Positions 17,296-26,030 of a stretch of DNA of 64,000 bases are shown in pieces (the first letter of the stretch is position 1; the number at the start of each line of letters is the position of its first letter). The translations under genes were made by a program, and so were the position numbers. A model generated the notes under the pieces. It was not told the origin of the DNA. It saw only the letters and a list, made by a program, of their open reading frames with translations, and ran no database searches. Source of the DNA: Verrucomicrobiota bacterium (GTDB lineage Bacteria; Verrucomicrobiota; Kiritimatiellia; SS1-B-03-39; UBA6053); NCBI GenBank assembly GCA_020831625.1, contig JAFIGD010000010.1, forward strand, positions 62,001 through 126,000, written 5' to 3'.

Positions 17296-17919
17296 ATGAA
17301 GGACCGTTCTGACCCTGTTTTCAACAGACTGCCGATGTATTGGGCGGCGCTGCCGTATGTGGGAACGGCTTTGGGGGTGTATGTGTTTGATCAGGGACTG
17401 GTGGCGGTGGGGGTGTATCATCTTGGTATTCTGGCGGCCCGGGGCGGATGCCGGTTTCCGGTGCGGAGGGTATTCGGGGGGATGCGCCGGCCGGCGCTGT
17501 TCGGTCTGGGGGCCTTGTGTTTGCTGACCTGGCCTTTGCTCTGGATCCTGTGGCCGCATATGGCGCGGTCCGGTGTGGACCTTTCGGCTTTGCTGTCTCA
17601 ATGGGGGATAACCGGTACCACGGCATGGGTGTTCGCGGTGTATTCCGTGACCCTTCATCCGGTTTTGGAGGAAACCTTCTGGCGCGGCATGTTGCCGGAT
17701 CAGCTTTGGAGCGACGCGCTTTTCGCCGGATTCCATCTTCTGGTGCTCGCGCCACTGGTGCACGCCGTCTGGCTGCCGCTGGTGTTCCTTGTCCTCCTGA
17801 CCGCCTCCGCCATCTGGCGGTATTTCGCCCGCGAGACAGGAGGGCTGCTGATACCAGTCCTGACCCACGCCCTCGCGGACCTCGGGGTGCTGCTCGCCGT
17901 CCGCGCTTTGGTCGGTTGA
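17296..17919 (+). CDS. CPBP-family intramembrane metalloprotease
   Basis: 207 residues with about five or six hydrophobic helices. The CAAX-protease/bacteriocin-processing (CPBP, ABI) catalytic motifs are present in order: EETFWRG (EExxxR) about residue 125, FAGFHLL (FxxxH) about 148, and THALADLG near the C-terminus. Members cleave within membranes or modify prenylated or peptide substrates. It stands alone after the oxidoreductase with a 120-base gap. Function beyond the family is unknown. Confidence 0.85.
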   Translation: MKDRSDPVFNRLPMYWAALPYVGTALGVYVFDQGLVAVGVYHLGILAARGGCRFPVRRVFGGMRRPALFGLGALCLLTWPLLWILWPHMARSGVDLSALLSQWGITGTTAWVFAVYSVTLHPVLEETFWRGMLPDQLWSDALFAGFHLLVLAPLVHAVWLPLVFLVLLTASAIWRYFARETGGLLIPVLTHALADLGVLLAVRALVG

Positions 17920-18344
17920 TGGGATTGGCGCGATGGCTGCGGCGGGTGCTGGAGGGGCGGCCCCCTGCAAGGGGGAGGAGCGCCGGGGGCTGGGGAGCTA
18001 TAACGAAGACGATCTTATGCGACCTCGCCGCCCGCCCGGAAGGAGCCCGCGACTGAGGACGGATCAGCGGCCAGGTGGGAGCTTGCGACCGAACGCATAA
18101 GATCTCTTCGGGATAGCTCCGGGGCAGGAAGCTGGGGGCGTGACAGGTGGTGAGCTTTGGGGCAGAAGGGGGAAAGCTGACCGCCTGGCGCGACACCTGC
18201 GCGGCGCTCGGGGCAGGGACTATCGAGGAGCTTGCGACGAGTCCGCTTGGGGTATGGGACCGCCGGGAAGGCGATGGGGTTTGGGGGTAATCGCCTTACG
18301 GGCGGGCCGGGGTTCTTAATTGGAGTATCATTAAGTTGTTCAAT
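17920..18344. repeat. Gene-free segment with a long imperfect inverted repeat
   Basis: The arms are 17994-18021 and 18094-18120. Left arm begins GGAGCTAT and ends GATCTTATGCG; the right arm is its reverse complement apart from three or four positions. The 72-base loop and the flanks carry three variants of GAGCYYGCGACNGA (about 18043, 18079 and 18229). No open frame here looks coding. It could be a structured RNA, a MITE-like or REP-type element, or an integration scar; nothing matches an RNA family I know. Confidence 0.6.
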
Positions 18345-18590
18345 TTAATTTTTGCAAGAATTACATTTCCAAAAATAGACCCCAGCAGAAATAAGCGAGG
18401 CTAAAGAGATTAATCCAGCTACTGAGTCATTTTTGGCAAGAGAAACCAAAAGAAACAATAAAAATACTAAAAAAGAAAAAATTGCTTTTCCAATATAAAT
18501 ATGTTTCTCAGTTTTTGCCCAAAATATGCAAAAAATGTAACATGCTGAACCTATAAAACAGACAAGCAAAACTTTAAATAAATCGGACAT
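18345..18590 (-). CDS. Small membrane protein, candidate immunity protein
   Basis: 81 residues with three hydrophobic helices (LFKVLLVCFIGSACYIFCIF, IGKAIFSFLVFLLFLLVSLA and VAGLISLASLISAGVYFW in part). AT-rich, unlike the region. Its ATG lies two bases after the stop of the RHS-tip frame, the standard place for an immunity gene behind a polymorphic toxin. No family recognised. The function is inferred from position. Confidence 0.65.
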   Translation of the reverse strand: MSDLFKVLLVCFIGSACYIFCIFWAKTEKHIYIGKAIFSFLVFLLFLLVSLAKNDSVAGLISLASLISAGVYFWKCNSCKN

Positions 18591-18592
18591 TA

Positions 18593-19759
18593 CTATTTCA
18601 AAGGTATGCTGTTATGATTTCTAAGATCAGGTGGCAAATTACTGGATTCAGGGGAAAAGCTTGTTCTTTCAGAAAAACGATTAATTTCATTCTTTATCGA
18701 ATTACCTGAACCAAAACTAATCTCTTGCTTATAGGCATCTACCCCTAGTTCGAAAGATCCGTCCCCAGGAGTGTCATAAAAATGCTCATAATGTTCAACA
18801 GTTATATCCGTCATTTCATTAAGTTCTTGTTTAACAAAGCGTTTAACGGTTTGCCAGCCTGTGACAAAAACTATTGAGCGAATCTCGTTTTCTAATTGAA
18901 CAGAAATTGAAAACGCTGCATTAGTCGATCTAGCTATTTCAGTTCCAATTATAGTTGCTGTGTTATAGTCTGTTACATGCCTTTGACTTTGCACTAAAAT
19001 TCTTGTTGCTCTTGTTGATACTCTTAAACGTTTACAAAGTCTTGCAGCTCGAAAAACTTTTGTGGCTAGACCAGGACCAGCAGAACCCATTGCAAAGTCA
19101 ATTAAACCTTCTTGCCATGAATATTCTTCACCAGTTGCCCAAGCAATACCATAACCGAGACCAACGCTCAATATACCTCCGGCAAGGTTGAAAAACCTTC
19201 CATCATGGTCATATTGTATAATTGGATTGTTTCCAACAAAACCGTAAACATTGAAGCCTCCTACTTCCCCAATAGGATCCCGATTTGGCCAAAATAAGAT
19301 CCCTTGAAATGAAAAAGATTCCTCTTGTTGTGGTGTGGAGCGGGTGGTTTGAGGGGCGGCGGTGTCGTGTAGTGATCCGGGGTGATGTGAGATTGCGCAG
19401 GTGTGGGTCGGGTGGGTGTAGCTGTAGGGGATGTGTGGGATGCCGGTGGATTCCCCAGGGGTGTTGTAGATGTAGAGGAAGGTGTTTGTGTGGGATGCGG
19501 CAAAGCTGGGGGCGTCGAAAAAAGCCCTTAAATATTGGCGAAAAGGATTAAAGCCGTTTGAAAGGTGTTTGACGTTTTGGAGTCGTTGCAGGTACAGGAA
19601 GAGGGTGAAGAACGGGAGGAATGCGGTTGGCGAGTCGGTTAGCGCGGGTGGTGTCGTACATGCATGTTGGGTCCGGCACGTCTGGGCGGGGCGTGAGGTT
19701 TGCGGCGGAGGTCGTGCCGGGATTTTGACGTTGGAGGGCGTGACGGACATCGTGTTCAA
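18593..19759 (-). CDS. Orphan RHS C-terminal tip with toxin domain (5' part doubtful)
   Basis: From about 19290 leftward the frame reads WPNRDPIGEVGGFNVYGF and then VGNNPIIQYDHDG, which is the hallmark end of the RHS core. It is followed by about 195 residues of unfamiliar AT-rich toxin-like sequence. The RHS core that should precede this (thousands of bases in a full gene) is missing. The upstream ~150 codons (19310-19759) are GC-rich, Pro/Thr/His-rich and not RHS-like, so the frame there is probably accidental, and there is no convincing start. It is most likely a displaced RHS-CT cassette, expressed only if recombined onto a full RHS gene, and possibly a pseudogene. Confidence 0.6.
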   Translation of the reverse strand: MNTMSVTPSNVKIPARPPPQTSRPAQTCRTQHACTTPPALTDSPTAFLPFFTLFLYLQRLQNVKHLSNGFNPFRQYLRAFFDAPSFAASHTNTFLYIYNTPGESTGIPHIPYSYTHPTHTCAISHHPGSLHDTAAPQTTRSTPQQEESFSFQGILFWPNRDPIGEVGGFNVYGFVGNNPIIQYDHDGRFFNLAGGILSVGLGYGIAWATGEEYSWQEGLIDFAMGSAGPGLATKVFRAARLCKRLRVSTRATRILVQSQRHVTDYNTATIIGTEIARSTNAAFSISVQLENEIRSIVFVTGWQTVKRFVKQELNEMTDITVEHYEHFYDTPGDGSFELGVDAYKQEISFGSGNSIKNEINRFSERTSFSPESSNLPPDLRNHNSIPLK

Positions 19760-19839
19760 ATCATGGATTTTGAGATCGGTAACTCAAGACTTTTTTCGAT
19801 TTATTGAACCGCGAAGGGCGCGAAGGTCACGAAGAGATG

Positions 19840-20025
19840 GCTGCGCGGAACGGGGCGAGCCCGTTCCTTGCTTATGTTTGTGGGAGGGTTGTCGTGGAAT
19901 GAGATGTTTCGCAGCTCCGGGGCGAGCCCGAGGTTGCGAGGGGGGGGAGATGTCTGCGCGGAAGGGGGCGAGCCTGTTCCATGCTTGTGCTTGTTGGGCG
20001 GGCTGCGGTGGAATGAGATGTTTCT
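19840..20025. repeat. REP-like palindromic repeats, second cluster
   Basis: Three units with core GGAACGGGGCGAGCCCGTTCC or variants (19846-19867, 19916-19931, 19959-19980) and two copies of GTGGAATGAGATGTTTC (about 19894 and 20008). These are the same two words, in the same order, as at 12896-13109. They lie upstream of the orphan RHS region and just beyond the stop of the GH63-like gene. Confidence 0.75.
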
Positions 20026-20027
20026 TG

Positions 20028-21734
20028 TTAAATGGATGAGGGTTTTGTTGCCTGGAGAATGAGAAAAACGCTGGCGGTCCAGGTGTAGGCTTTGTCGCGG
20101 AGGGGGGCACCGGTGAGGGCGTCGAAGTTTTCGGCGAAGCCGGAGCGGGCGCAGAGGGCGCAGTAGCGGCGGGCGATGTCGTCGGCGAGGCCGGGGTCGC
20201 CTCCGCGGCGGAGTCCGTCGATGAGCAGATGGGTGGAGGGAGCCCAGACGGGTCCGCGCCAATAGCCGTCGGGGGTGTAATGCGGACTGTCGGGATGTTC
20301 GGTGGCGGGACCGAACCCGGTGAGGTAGCCGCGCAGGCGGGCTTTGAGTTTGTTGCGAATGGCTTCGGGGAGGAGGTCGCCGAGGACGAGGGGCATGGTC
20401 TCGATGAGGGTGTCGCTGATGATTTTTTCGTTTTCGGGGAGGTAAACGGCGTGGAAGCGTTCGCCGTCCCAGAGGGTGTCGAGGAGCCGGGTGAGGAGTT
20501 TTTCGGCTTCTTGGCTCCATGCGGCGGCGTCGTGGTGTTGGCCGAGTTGCCGGTGAAGGTCGGCGAGTTCGCGGCATTGCAGAACGAGGAAGGCGGGCAG
20601 GTCGGGGGTGAGCAGGGGCACGCCGCGGAGGAAGAAGGTGCTGTTGTCCCAGCCGCTGTCGTTGCCGTGGAGGTAGAGGGGGAGCCCGCCGTCTTCGCGG
20701 ACGCGGTGGTTGAGCCACCAGCGGGTCCAGGGTTCGAGCCAGGAGAGGCTTTCGCGGATGCGGTCGGCGGTGAAAAAGTCGGGGCGGAGGGTGCGGAGGC
20801 GGGAGAGGGCCCAGCCGTGGATCGGGGGTTTGCAGAAGTTGAAGTGTTCGTGGATGTCGTTCTGGGCATCGGGGAACGCGCCGTGCTCGTTTTGGCGGTC
20901 GGCCATGAGCATCATTTGGTCCCAGGCGAGTTCGGGGTGTCCGGGCATGAGGGCCATGGCGTTGAAGGCGTGGTCCCAGCTCCACACGTTGGTCATGTGG
21001 TTTTTGCTCATGAGGATGGCGGGGCGCTTGAAGTGGCCGGAGGGATGCACGGTGGCGGCCCAGAGGACCCAGGCGGCGCGGCGGCGGGCGGGTTCGGTTT
21101 CGGGGGCTCCGGCGGGGATGCCGTCGAGGAAGGCGGCGAAGGCCTCGCGGACCGCCTGGACACAGGTGTCAAAGGGGCGGAAGCTCCGGGGCAGCCAGGT
21201 GCTCAGAAAGAGATCCAGCGCGAGTTCCCAGGTGCCGTCGTCTCCGGGGCCGATGCGGGCCTGCAGGCGGTTGCTGTGTTCGCCCTGCCAGTCGGTGAGG
21301 GCTTCGAACTGTCCGGAGAGGGGATGCAGGAGGACTTTGCGGCAACAGGCGCGGGCGTTGACTTCCCACGCGCCGTTCCCGGCCGGATACATGGAGGTGC
21401 CGGGGGAGGGTTCGACGTGAAGATCGAGGGTGCAGCCTTCTCCCCGGAAGCGGACGGCTTTTTCGCCGTCGAAGACGATGTCGATGCGGCCCGGGCCCTG
21501 TTTGGGTTTCAGGGTGAGGACGGCCTCATCCCAGGCGGTGTCGGGGTCTTCGCCGTTGACGAGAAGTTTGGCGAGGGTGTTGCGGTAGAAGCGGGCGCCG
21601 TGGCATTGGCGGAGGTAGAGGCCGCGGCCGCCTTCATCGGGGGAGCTGTCGGCATCCATGCGCCGAAAGACCATATAACTGCCAAATGCGGAAAAGCCTT
21701 CGAAGCGGAGATCCTGATGGGGAGAGATGTTCAT
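20028..21734 (-). CDS. GH63/trehalase-like (alpha/alpha)6 glycosidase
   Basis: 568 residues, no signal peptide. The C-terminal two thirds form an (alpha/alpha)6 barrel of the GH63/mannosylglycerate-hydrolase-like type: NVWSWDHAFNAMAL, HGNDSGWDNSTFF with the probable catalytic Asp, and DGYWRGPVWAPSTHLLIDGL near the end. The N-terminal third is a beta domain. It should act on alpha-linked gluco- or manno-oligosaccharides, or on a glycosylated compatible solute. The start ATG overlaps the mevalonate decarboxylase stop by four bases, placing it last in a three-gene operon. Confidence 0.82.
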   Translation of the reverse strand: MNISPHQDLRFEGFSAFGSYMVFRRMDADSSPDEGGRGLYLRQCHGARFYRNTLAKLLVNGEDPDTAWDEAVLTLKPKQGPGRIDIVFDGEKAVRFRGEGCTLDLHVEPSPGTSMYPAGNGAWEVNARACCRKVLLHPLSGQFEALTDWQGEHSNRLQARIGPGDDGTWELALDLFLSTWLPRSFRPFDTCVQAVREAFAAFLDGIPAGAPETEPARRRAAWVLWAATVHPSGHFKRPAILMSKNHMTNVWSWDHAFNAMALMPGHPELAWDQMMLMADRQNEHGAFPDAQNDIHEHFNFCKPPIHGWALSRLRTLRPDFFTADRIRESLSWLEPWTRWWLNHRVREDGGLPLYLHGNDSGWDNSTFFLRGVPLLTPDLPAFLVLQCRELADLHRQLGQHHDAAAWSQEAEKLLTRLLDTLWDGERFHAVYLPENEKIISDTLIETMPLVLGDLLPEAIRNKLKARLRGYLTGFGPATEHPDSPHYTPDGYWRGPVWAPSTHLLIDGLRRGGDPGLADDIARRYCALCARSGFAENFDALTGAPLRDKAYTWTASVFLILQATKPSSI

Positions 21735-22720
21735 GGTGTCGGGTTTTGGTCGATTTGAATGAGCATCGGGAAGTTCCGGAGGACATCCGCCTCGTGTTCG
21801 GCGGTGTAGAGGAGCTTGAGATTGGGGCCGGCGTCGAGGGTGGCGAAGACGGGGAGTCCTTCGGCGCGGAGGCGGTGGACGCTGTGCAGGTGGGCGGTGG
21901 TTTCGGGCAGCCAGTAGATCACGGGAGGCCAGGAGCCGATCATGGTGGCGTGCATGGCGAGGGCGTTGTGCTCGGCGGTTTCGCCGAGGGTGATGAAGTC
22001 GTGATCGAGCACGGCGCGGCGGATGCGGGGGAGGTCGTGTTCGACCTGTTTGGGCCAGGCTTCGTAGAGGGGCGCGGTGCGGACGGTGCGCTCCATGGCC
22101 TCAGTGGAGCCGACGGGCTTGGGGGCTTCGGAGACGGTGAGGATGCCGATGCGGAATTCGGGCCAGACGGGGGCGAGGGGTTCGGCGAAGGAGTCCATGC
22201 CGTCGGGTGAGGAGCCCGCATGCCATTCGACGAAGCCTTCGAAAACGCTGCGGGAGGCGCTGCCGCTGCCGAGGCGGGCGAGGATGCTGCGGAGCTGCGG
22301 GGGGAGATTCCATGCGTAGAGGGATTCGAGGGCTTTGACGGCGCAGGCGAAAGCGGAGGCGCTGCTGGCGAGGCCGGCGGCGATGGGGATGGTGTTGTGG
22401 CTTTCGATCGCGAGGCGGTGGGCGGGATCGCGGATGAGGTCGAGAAAGGCGAAGAGGCGGCGGAAGGTCCGGCTGTCGGGGGCGACGGCTTCCCCGTTGA
22501 GGGTCAATGCATCGGCTTCGGCGCGGCGGAGGGTCATGCGGGTGCCGTGCGCGCCGAGGGAGACGGAGAGGCTGCCGGTGACGGGGAGTTTGAGGCGGGT
22601 GTCGCGCTTGCCCCAGTATTTGCAGAGGGCGATGTTGGCGGGGGCATAGGCTTCGCCGGTGTCGCGGCGGGTGTTGCGCGGCGGGAGCAGGCTTTGAATG
22701 TGTTGAATCGGATCAGTCAT
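21731..22720 (-). CDS. mvaD: Diphosphomevalonate decarboxylase
   Basis: GHMP-kinase fold enzyme, 329 residues, of the isoprenoid (mevalonate) pathway. It converts mevalonate 5-diphosphate to isopentenyl diphosphate with ATP. Motifs: NIALCKYWGKRD at the N-terminus, GLASSASAFA (phosphate loop) near residue 115, the LGSGSASRS block, and ATLDAGPNLKLL with the catalytic Asp near the C-terminus. It overlaps the mevalonate kinase stop by eight bases. Confidence 0.92.
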   Translation of the reverse strand: MTDPIQHIQSLLPPRNTRRDTGEAYAPANIALCKYWGKRDTRLKLPVTGSLSVSLGAHGTRMTLRRAEADALTLNGEAVAPDSRTFRRLFAFLDLIRDPAHRLAIESHNTIPIAAGLASSASAFACAVKALESLYAWNLPPQLRSILARLGSGSASRSVFEGFVEWHAGSSPDGMDSFAEPLAPVWPEFRIGILTVSEAPKPVGSTEAMERTVRTAPLYEAWPKQVEHDLPRIRRAVLDHDFITLGETAEHNALAMHATMIGSWPPVIYWLPETTAHLHSVHRLRAEGLPVFATLDAGPNLKLLYTAEHEADVLRNFPMLIQIDQNPTP

Positions 22721-23642
22721 GGACGGTGACGCCTTCGGGGGCGATGTGGACGGGGTAGGCGGTGTGGGTTTGGATTTTCAGTCCGGGCGGGCCGAGGGCG
22801 ATGACGCAGTCGCCGAGTCCGGAGCCGGAAATTTTGCAGGCGAGGGTGTCGGGATGTCGGTCCAGCGCGTCCAGCAATTCGGCGGTGGCGGGGTCTTCGC
22901 ATCCGAGTGCTTTTTGACAGGCCCGGTGGTGTGTGAAGCATTCGGCGAGCGCGGGCAGGTCGCCGTTGCGGATGGCGGCGGTGGCTTCCAGGGTCAGGGT
23001 GTTGAGGGTTTGGAAAAGGGCGTCGCGTTCGGATTCCCGGCCGGTCCAGCGTTCGTCGAGGAGACGGATGACCTCGGCAGTGGGGGTTTTGTGGCCGACA
23101 TAGTGGGCGCTGAGCGGCAGGGGTTGAATGAGGGGTTCGATTTCGAGGGGCTCGGCGCGGTAGCGGACGATGCCGCCATACGTTGCGGCGGCGAGATCGG
23201 CCCCGGAACCGCGGCCCTGAACGGCGTGAAGCACCGCACGGGCGTCGGAAAAAATCCGGGCGCGGTCCAGGGGTTCCCCGCGGGCGGCGTGGAGGGCGGC
23301 GACGGTGGCGACGGTGACAGCGGCGGAGGAGCCGAATCCGATGTCGGCGGAGAAGGCGGCGTCAATGTGGAGGTCAAGCCCGGTGCGGGGGCGGAGGTGG
23401 CTGAGGGCGCCGAGGATGAAATGGAAGGGGCGGGTGACGGTGAGGTCGTCGAGTGAAGTTTGGTGCTGGCCGAGCGCGGAATGGAGTTGAATCATCCGGT
23501 CGGGGCGGGAGGAAAGGCGGACGGTAATGCGCTGATCGATGGCGGCGCAGAGGGCGGCGTGACCGTGGAGCACGGCATGTTCCCCCGTGAGCATGAGGGT
23601 GCCGGGGGCGGAGGCGGTCGCGGAACGGAGGGACGGGGACAT
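22713..23642 (-). CDS. mvk: Mevalonate kinase
   Basis: GHMP kinase, 309 residues, first gene of the operon. Motif 1 is PGTLMLTGEHAVLHG, motif 2 is DIGFGSSAAVTVATVAA (ATP loop), a probable catalytic Asp is in GRGSGADLAAATYGG, and motif 3 is KISGSGLGDCVIA. It phosphorylates mevalonate at the 5 position. Only two of the pathway's kinase/decarboxylase steps are here; the phosphomevalonate kinase must lie elsewhere or be replaced. Confidence 0.9.
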   Translation of the reverse strand: MSPSLRSATASAPGTLMLTGEHAVLHGHAALCAAIDQRITVRLSSRPDRMIQLHSALGQHQTSLDDLTVTRPFHFILGALSHLRPRTGLDLHIDAAFSADIGFGSSAAVTVATVAALHAARGEPLDRARIFSDARAVLHAVQGRGSGADLAAATYGGIVRYRAEPLEIEPLIQPLPLSAHYVGHKTPTAEVIRLLDERWTGRESERDALFQTLNTLTLEATAAIRNGDLPALAECFTHHRACQKALGCEDPATAELLDALDRHPDTLACKISGSGLGDCVIALGPPGLKIQTHTAYPVHIAPEGVTVHD

Positions 23643-23851
23643 GCGCTCAGCCTCTGGAGGCGTTTATGGGATAGTAAATCATTCGCTGAGCTTATTTTGC
23701 GGGAGAGGGAATGGCAACTGAAAAGGCGGGGGAAGAAATCCCGGGCTTCTTCTGTTTATCAAAAATAGTATAGGCATCATGACGGGATTTTCGTATATAA
23801 AAGCCCTATGACTATACCTCTTACCCATAAGCCAGCGTTGGAGGCGCGCGG

Positions 23852-25498
23852 ATGAGCGCCCGTTTTTCTCTTCGCCATTGGCGGGCGGATCTGCTGGGCG
23901 GATTGACCACCGCGATTGTTTCGCTGCCGCTGAGCCTGGCGTTCGGGGTGGCCTCCGGTGCCGGGGCCGAGGCCGGACTGTACGGGGCCTTTTTTGTGGG
24001 ACTGTTTTCTTTGTTGTTCGGGAGCGCCACGCGGCTGGTTTCGGAACCGACCGGGCCGATGACAGTGTTTATGGCGGCGCTGATCCCATCCCTGATCGCC
24101 CGCGATCCGGAAAACGGGCTGGCGATCGCCTTTTCGGTGGTGATGGTGGCCGGGCTCTTTCAAATGGCTCTGGGCGCGCTGAAGCTGGGTCAGTTTGTGA
24201 CGCTGATGCCCTACGGGGTGGTGTCCGGCTTTATGTCGGGGATCGGCATTTTGCTGATGATTATGCAGCTCCCGGCGATTTTCGGGGGGGAGATGCCGCA
24301 GGGCGGGGTGCTTGGCATTTTCCGGGCCCTGCCGGACCTGGCGCGGACGGTTCAGGTCTGGGAGCCGGTGCTGGCGGGGATTTCGCTGGTGATTCTGATC
24401 GGATTTCCGGCCCGTTGGCGGCGGGTGTGTCCGCCGCAATTGTTGGTGATTGTGGGCACGGCGCTGATCGTGCTGCTGCTGCCGGACCGGGAGGCGTTGC
24501 GGCTGGTCGGCGAAATCTCCGTGGGCATTCCCCGCATTCGAATCCCGCGGTTTCCGCCGGATCTGGTGACCCAGATTCTGCTCGACGGGATGATGCTGGG
24601 GATGCTGGGCAGCATCGACGCGCTGTTGACCGCGATGATCAGCGACGGACTGACCCGGGAATATCACGACAGCAACCGGGAACTGGTGGGGCAGGGGCTG
24701 GGGAATTTTCTGTCGGGACTGTTTGGCGGACTTCCCGGCGCGGGAGCCACGCTGCGGACGGTGTTGAACATTCAGGTGGGCTCCAAAACCGCGACATCCG
24801 GGTTATTCCGGGTGGGGTTTCTGGTGATCTTTCTGTTTGCGTTCTCCTCTCTGCTGCGTCCGGTGCCGATGGCGGCCCTGGCGGCGATTTCGCTGAAAAT
24901 CGGTTACGATATTCTGGACTGGAGTTTCATGAAGCGCGTGCACCGTGTGAGTGCTTCGAGCACGTTCATGATGTACACGGTCCTGCTGCTGACGGTATTT
25001 GTGGATCTGGTGGTCGCGGTGGGCGTGGGGGTGTTTTTCGCAAATCTGCTGACGATCAAGCGGATGTCGGATTTGCATGCGGAATCGGTGCAGACCATCT
25101 CCGTGCCCCGCAATGATCATCTGTTGTCGGCTGAGAATAAGGGTTTATTGTCGGGCTGCAAGGGGCAGGTGCTGCTGTTTCAGATGAGCGGACCGATGAT
25201 CTTCGGCGTGGCCAAAGCGATCGCGCGGGAACATGCGGCGATGAAAATGGCGAAGGTGCTGGTGCTGGATTTGTCAGAGGTGCCGATTTTGGGGGTGACG
25301 GTCTGCATGTCGATTGAAAACATGGTGCTGGATGCGAAGACGCAGGGGGTGGATGTGATCGTCACCGGGGCGGCGGGGCGCACGCGGGAGCGGCTGGAAA
25401 AATTCGGATTTTTCGCGCATGATCATCTGTTTGAGGAAAGCGATCTCACCGCCGCGCTGCGCTCGGCGGCGGCGCGGGTGGAGGCGAAGACGTCCTGA
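23852..25498 (+). CDS. SulP-family anion transporter with STAS domain
   Basis: 548 residues. The N-terminus has the SulP opening (LRHWRADLLGGLTTAIVSLPLSLAFG in blocks) and about twelve membrane segments. ATRLVSEPTGPMTVFMAAL and the RELVGQGLGNFLSGLFGGLPGAGA block are conserved in the family. The C-terminal ~120 residues form a cytoplasmic STAS domain (VLVLDLSEVPILGVTVCMSIENMV). It probably moves sulfate, bicarbonate or a similar anion. A ribosome site GGAGG lies about ten bases before the ATG. It is divergent from the mevalonate operon across 209 bases. Sulfate uptake would suit the sulfotransferases in this window, but that is only suggestive. Confidence 0.9.
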   Translation: MSARFSLRHWRADLLGGLTTAIVSLPLSLAFGVASGAGAEAGLYGAFFVGLFSLLFGSATRLVSEPTGPMTVFMAALIPSLIARDPENGLAIAFSVVMVAGLFQMALGALKLGQFVTLMPYGVVSGFMSGIGILLMIMQLPAIFGGEMPQGGVLGIFRALPDLARTVQVWEPVLAGISLVILIGFPARWRRVCPPQLLVIVGTALIVLLLPDREALRLVGEISVGIPRIRIPRFPPDLVTQILLDGMMLGMLGSIDALLTAMISDGLTREYHDSNRELVGQGLGNFLSGLFGGLPGAGATLRTVLNIQVGSKTATSGLFRVGFLVIFLFAFSSLLRPVPMAALAAISLKIGYDILDWSFMKRVHRVSASSTFMMYTVLLLTVFVDLVVAVGVGVFFANLLTIKRMSDLHAESVQTISVPRNDHLLSAENKGLLSGCKGQVLLFQMSGPMIFGVAKAIAREHAAMKMAKVLVLDLSEVPILGVTVCMSIENMVLDAKTQGVDVIVTGAAGRTRERLEKFGFFAHDHLFEESDLTAALRSAAARVEAKTS

Positions 25499-25505
25499 GG
25501 CCGTC

Positions 25506-26030
25506 TCAGAGAGGCTGTGTCCGTGCGGCTTGAATCAATTTTCGGACTCTTTTACGGTAGGCCCGCTGTCGTTCGGCCGCCTTTTGGGCTTTGTGCTCCC
25601 GTGATTTTTGGGGACGCCCGCGTTTCGGGGTGAAAACCTGTTCGGGGATGGTGAAGAGGTTGCGGTGCCGGAAGCTTGCGGGAGTGTTGGCGATCAGCCA
25701 GCCTCGGAGAGGGGAGCCAAACCATGGATCTTCTCTGACTCGATTTGAGTCTTTGCACCAATCCGGCCGGGGGATTTTCGCCTGATCGGCAAGCCATTCC
25801 GCGTAGGCGGCCAGCATCGCGTCCGCAAGAACGCCATCCTGAAAACGTTCAGCCAGCCGGGGCGGTTCAGGAGTGAGTCGGCTTGCGAATTCTTTGCGGC
25901 TGTGAACGCCGCCCCGTTGAATTTCATGTTGCCAGTCCCGGAGATTTCTTCCAAATTCCTCGATCGATGTGGAGGATTCGGCGATGTCCTGAAGCGTTTT
26001 GGGTCTGTGGAGTGTTCCGGAGACGTTCAT
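25506..26030 (-). CDS. Hypothetical protein paired with the DUF6036 nucleotidyltransferase
   Basis: 174 residues. No known domain recognised. The N-terminal half is helical and polar. The C-terminal ~50 residues are very basic (KRGRPQKSREHKAQKAAERQ, then YRKRVRKLI), suggesting nucleic-acid contact. The ATG overlaps the upstream gene's stop by four bases, so the two are coupled. It may be the toxin's partner or an effector; no more can be said. It ends seven bases from the convergent SulP gene. Confidence 0.65.
   Translation of the reverse strand: MNVSGTLHRPKTLQDIAESSTSIEEFGRNLRDWQHEIQRGGVHSRKEFASRLTPEPPRLAERFQDGVLADAMLAAYAEWLADQAKIPRPDWCKDSNRVREDPWFGSPLRGWLIANTPASFRHRNLFTIPEQVFTPKRGRPQKSREHKAQKAAERQRAYRKRVRKLIQAARTQPL

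Noticed and set aside
17994-18120. Inverted repeat as RNase P, tmRNA or 6S RNA
   Set aside because: None of the conserved core words of those RNAs could be found. Left as an unassigned structure.
19310-19759. Upstream part of the RHS-tip frame as a real domain
   Set aside because: GC-rich, Pro/Thr/His-rich and unlike the RHS core; a sharp composition change near 19300 says it is chance reading frame.
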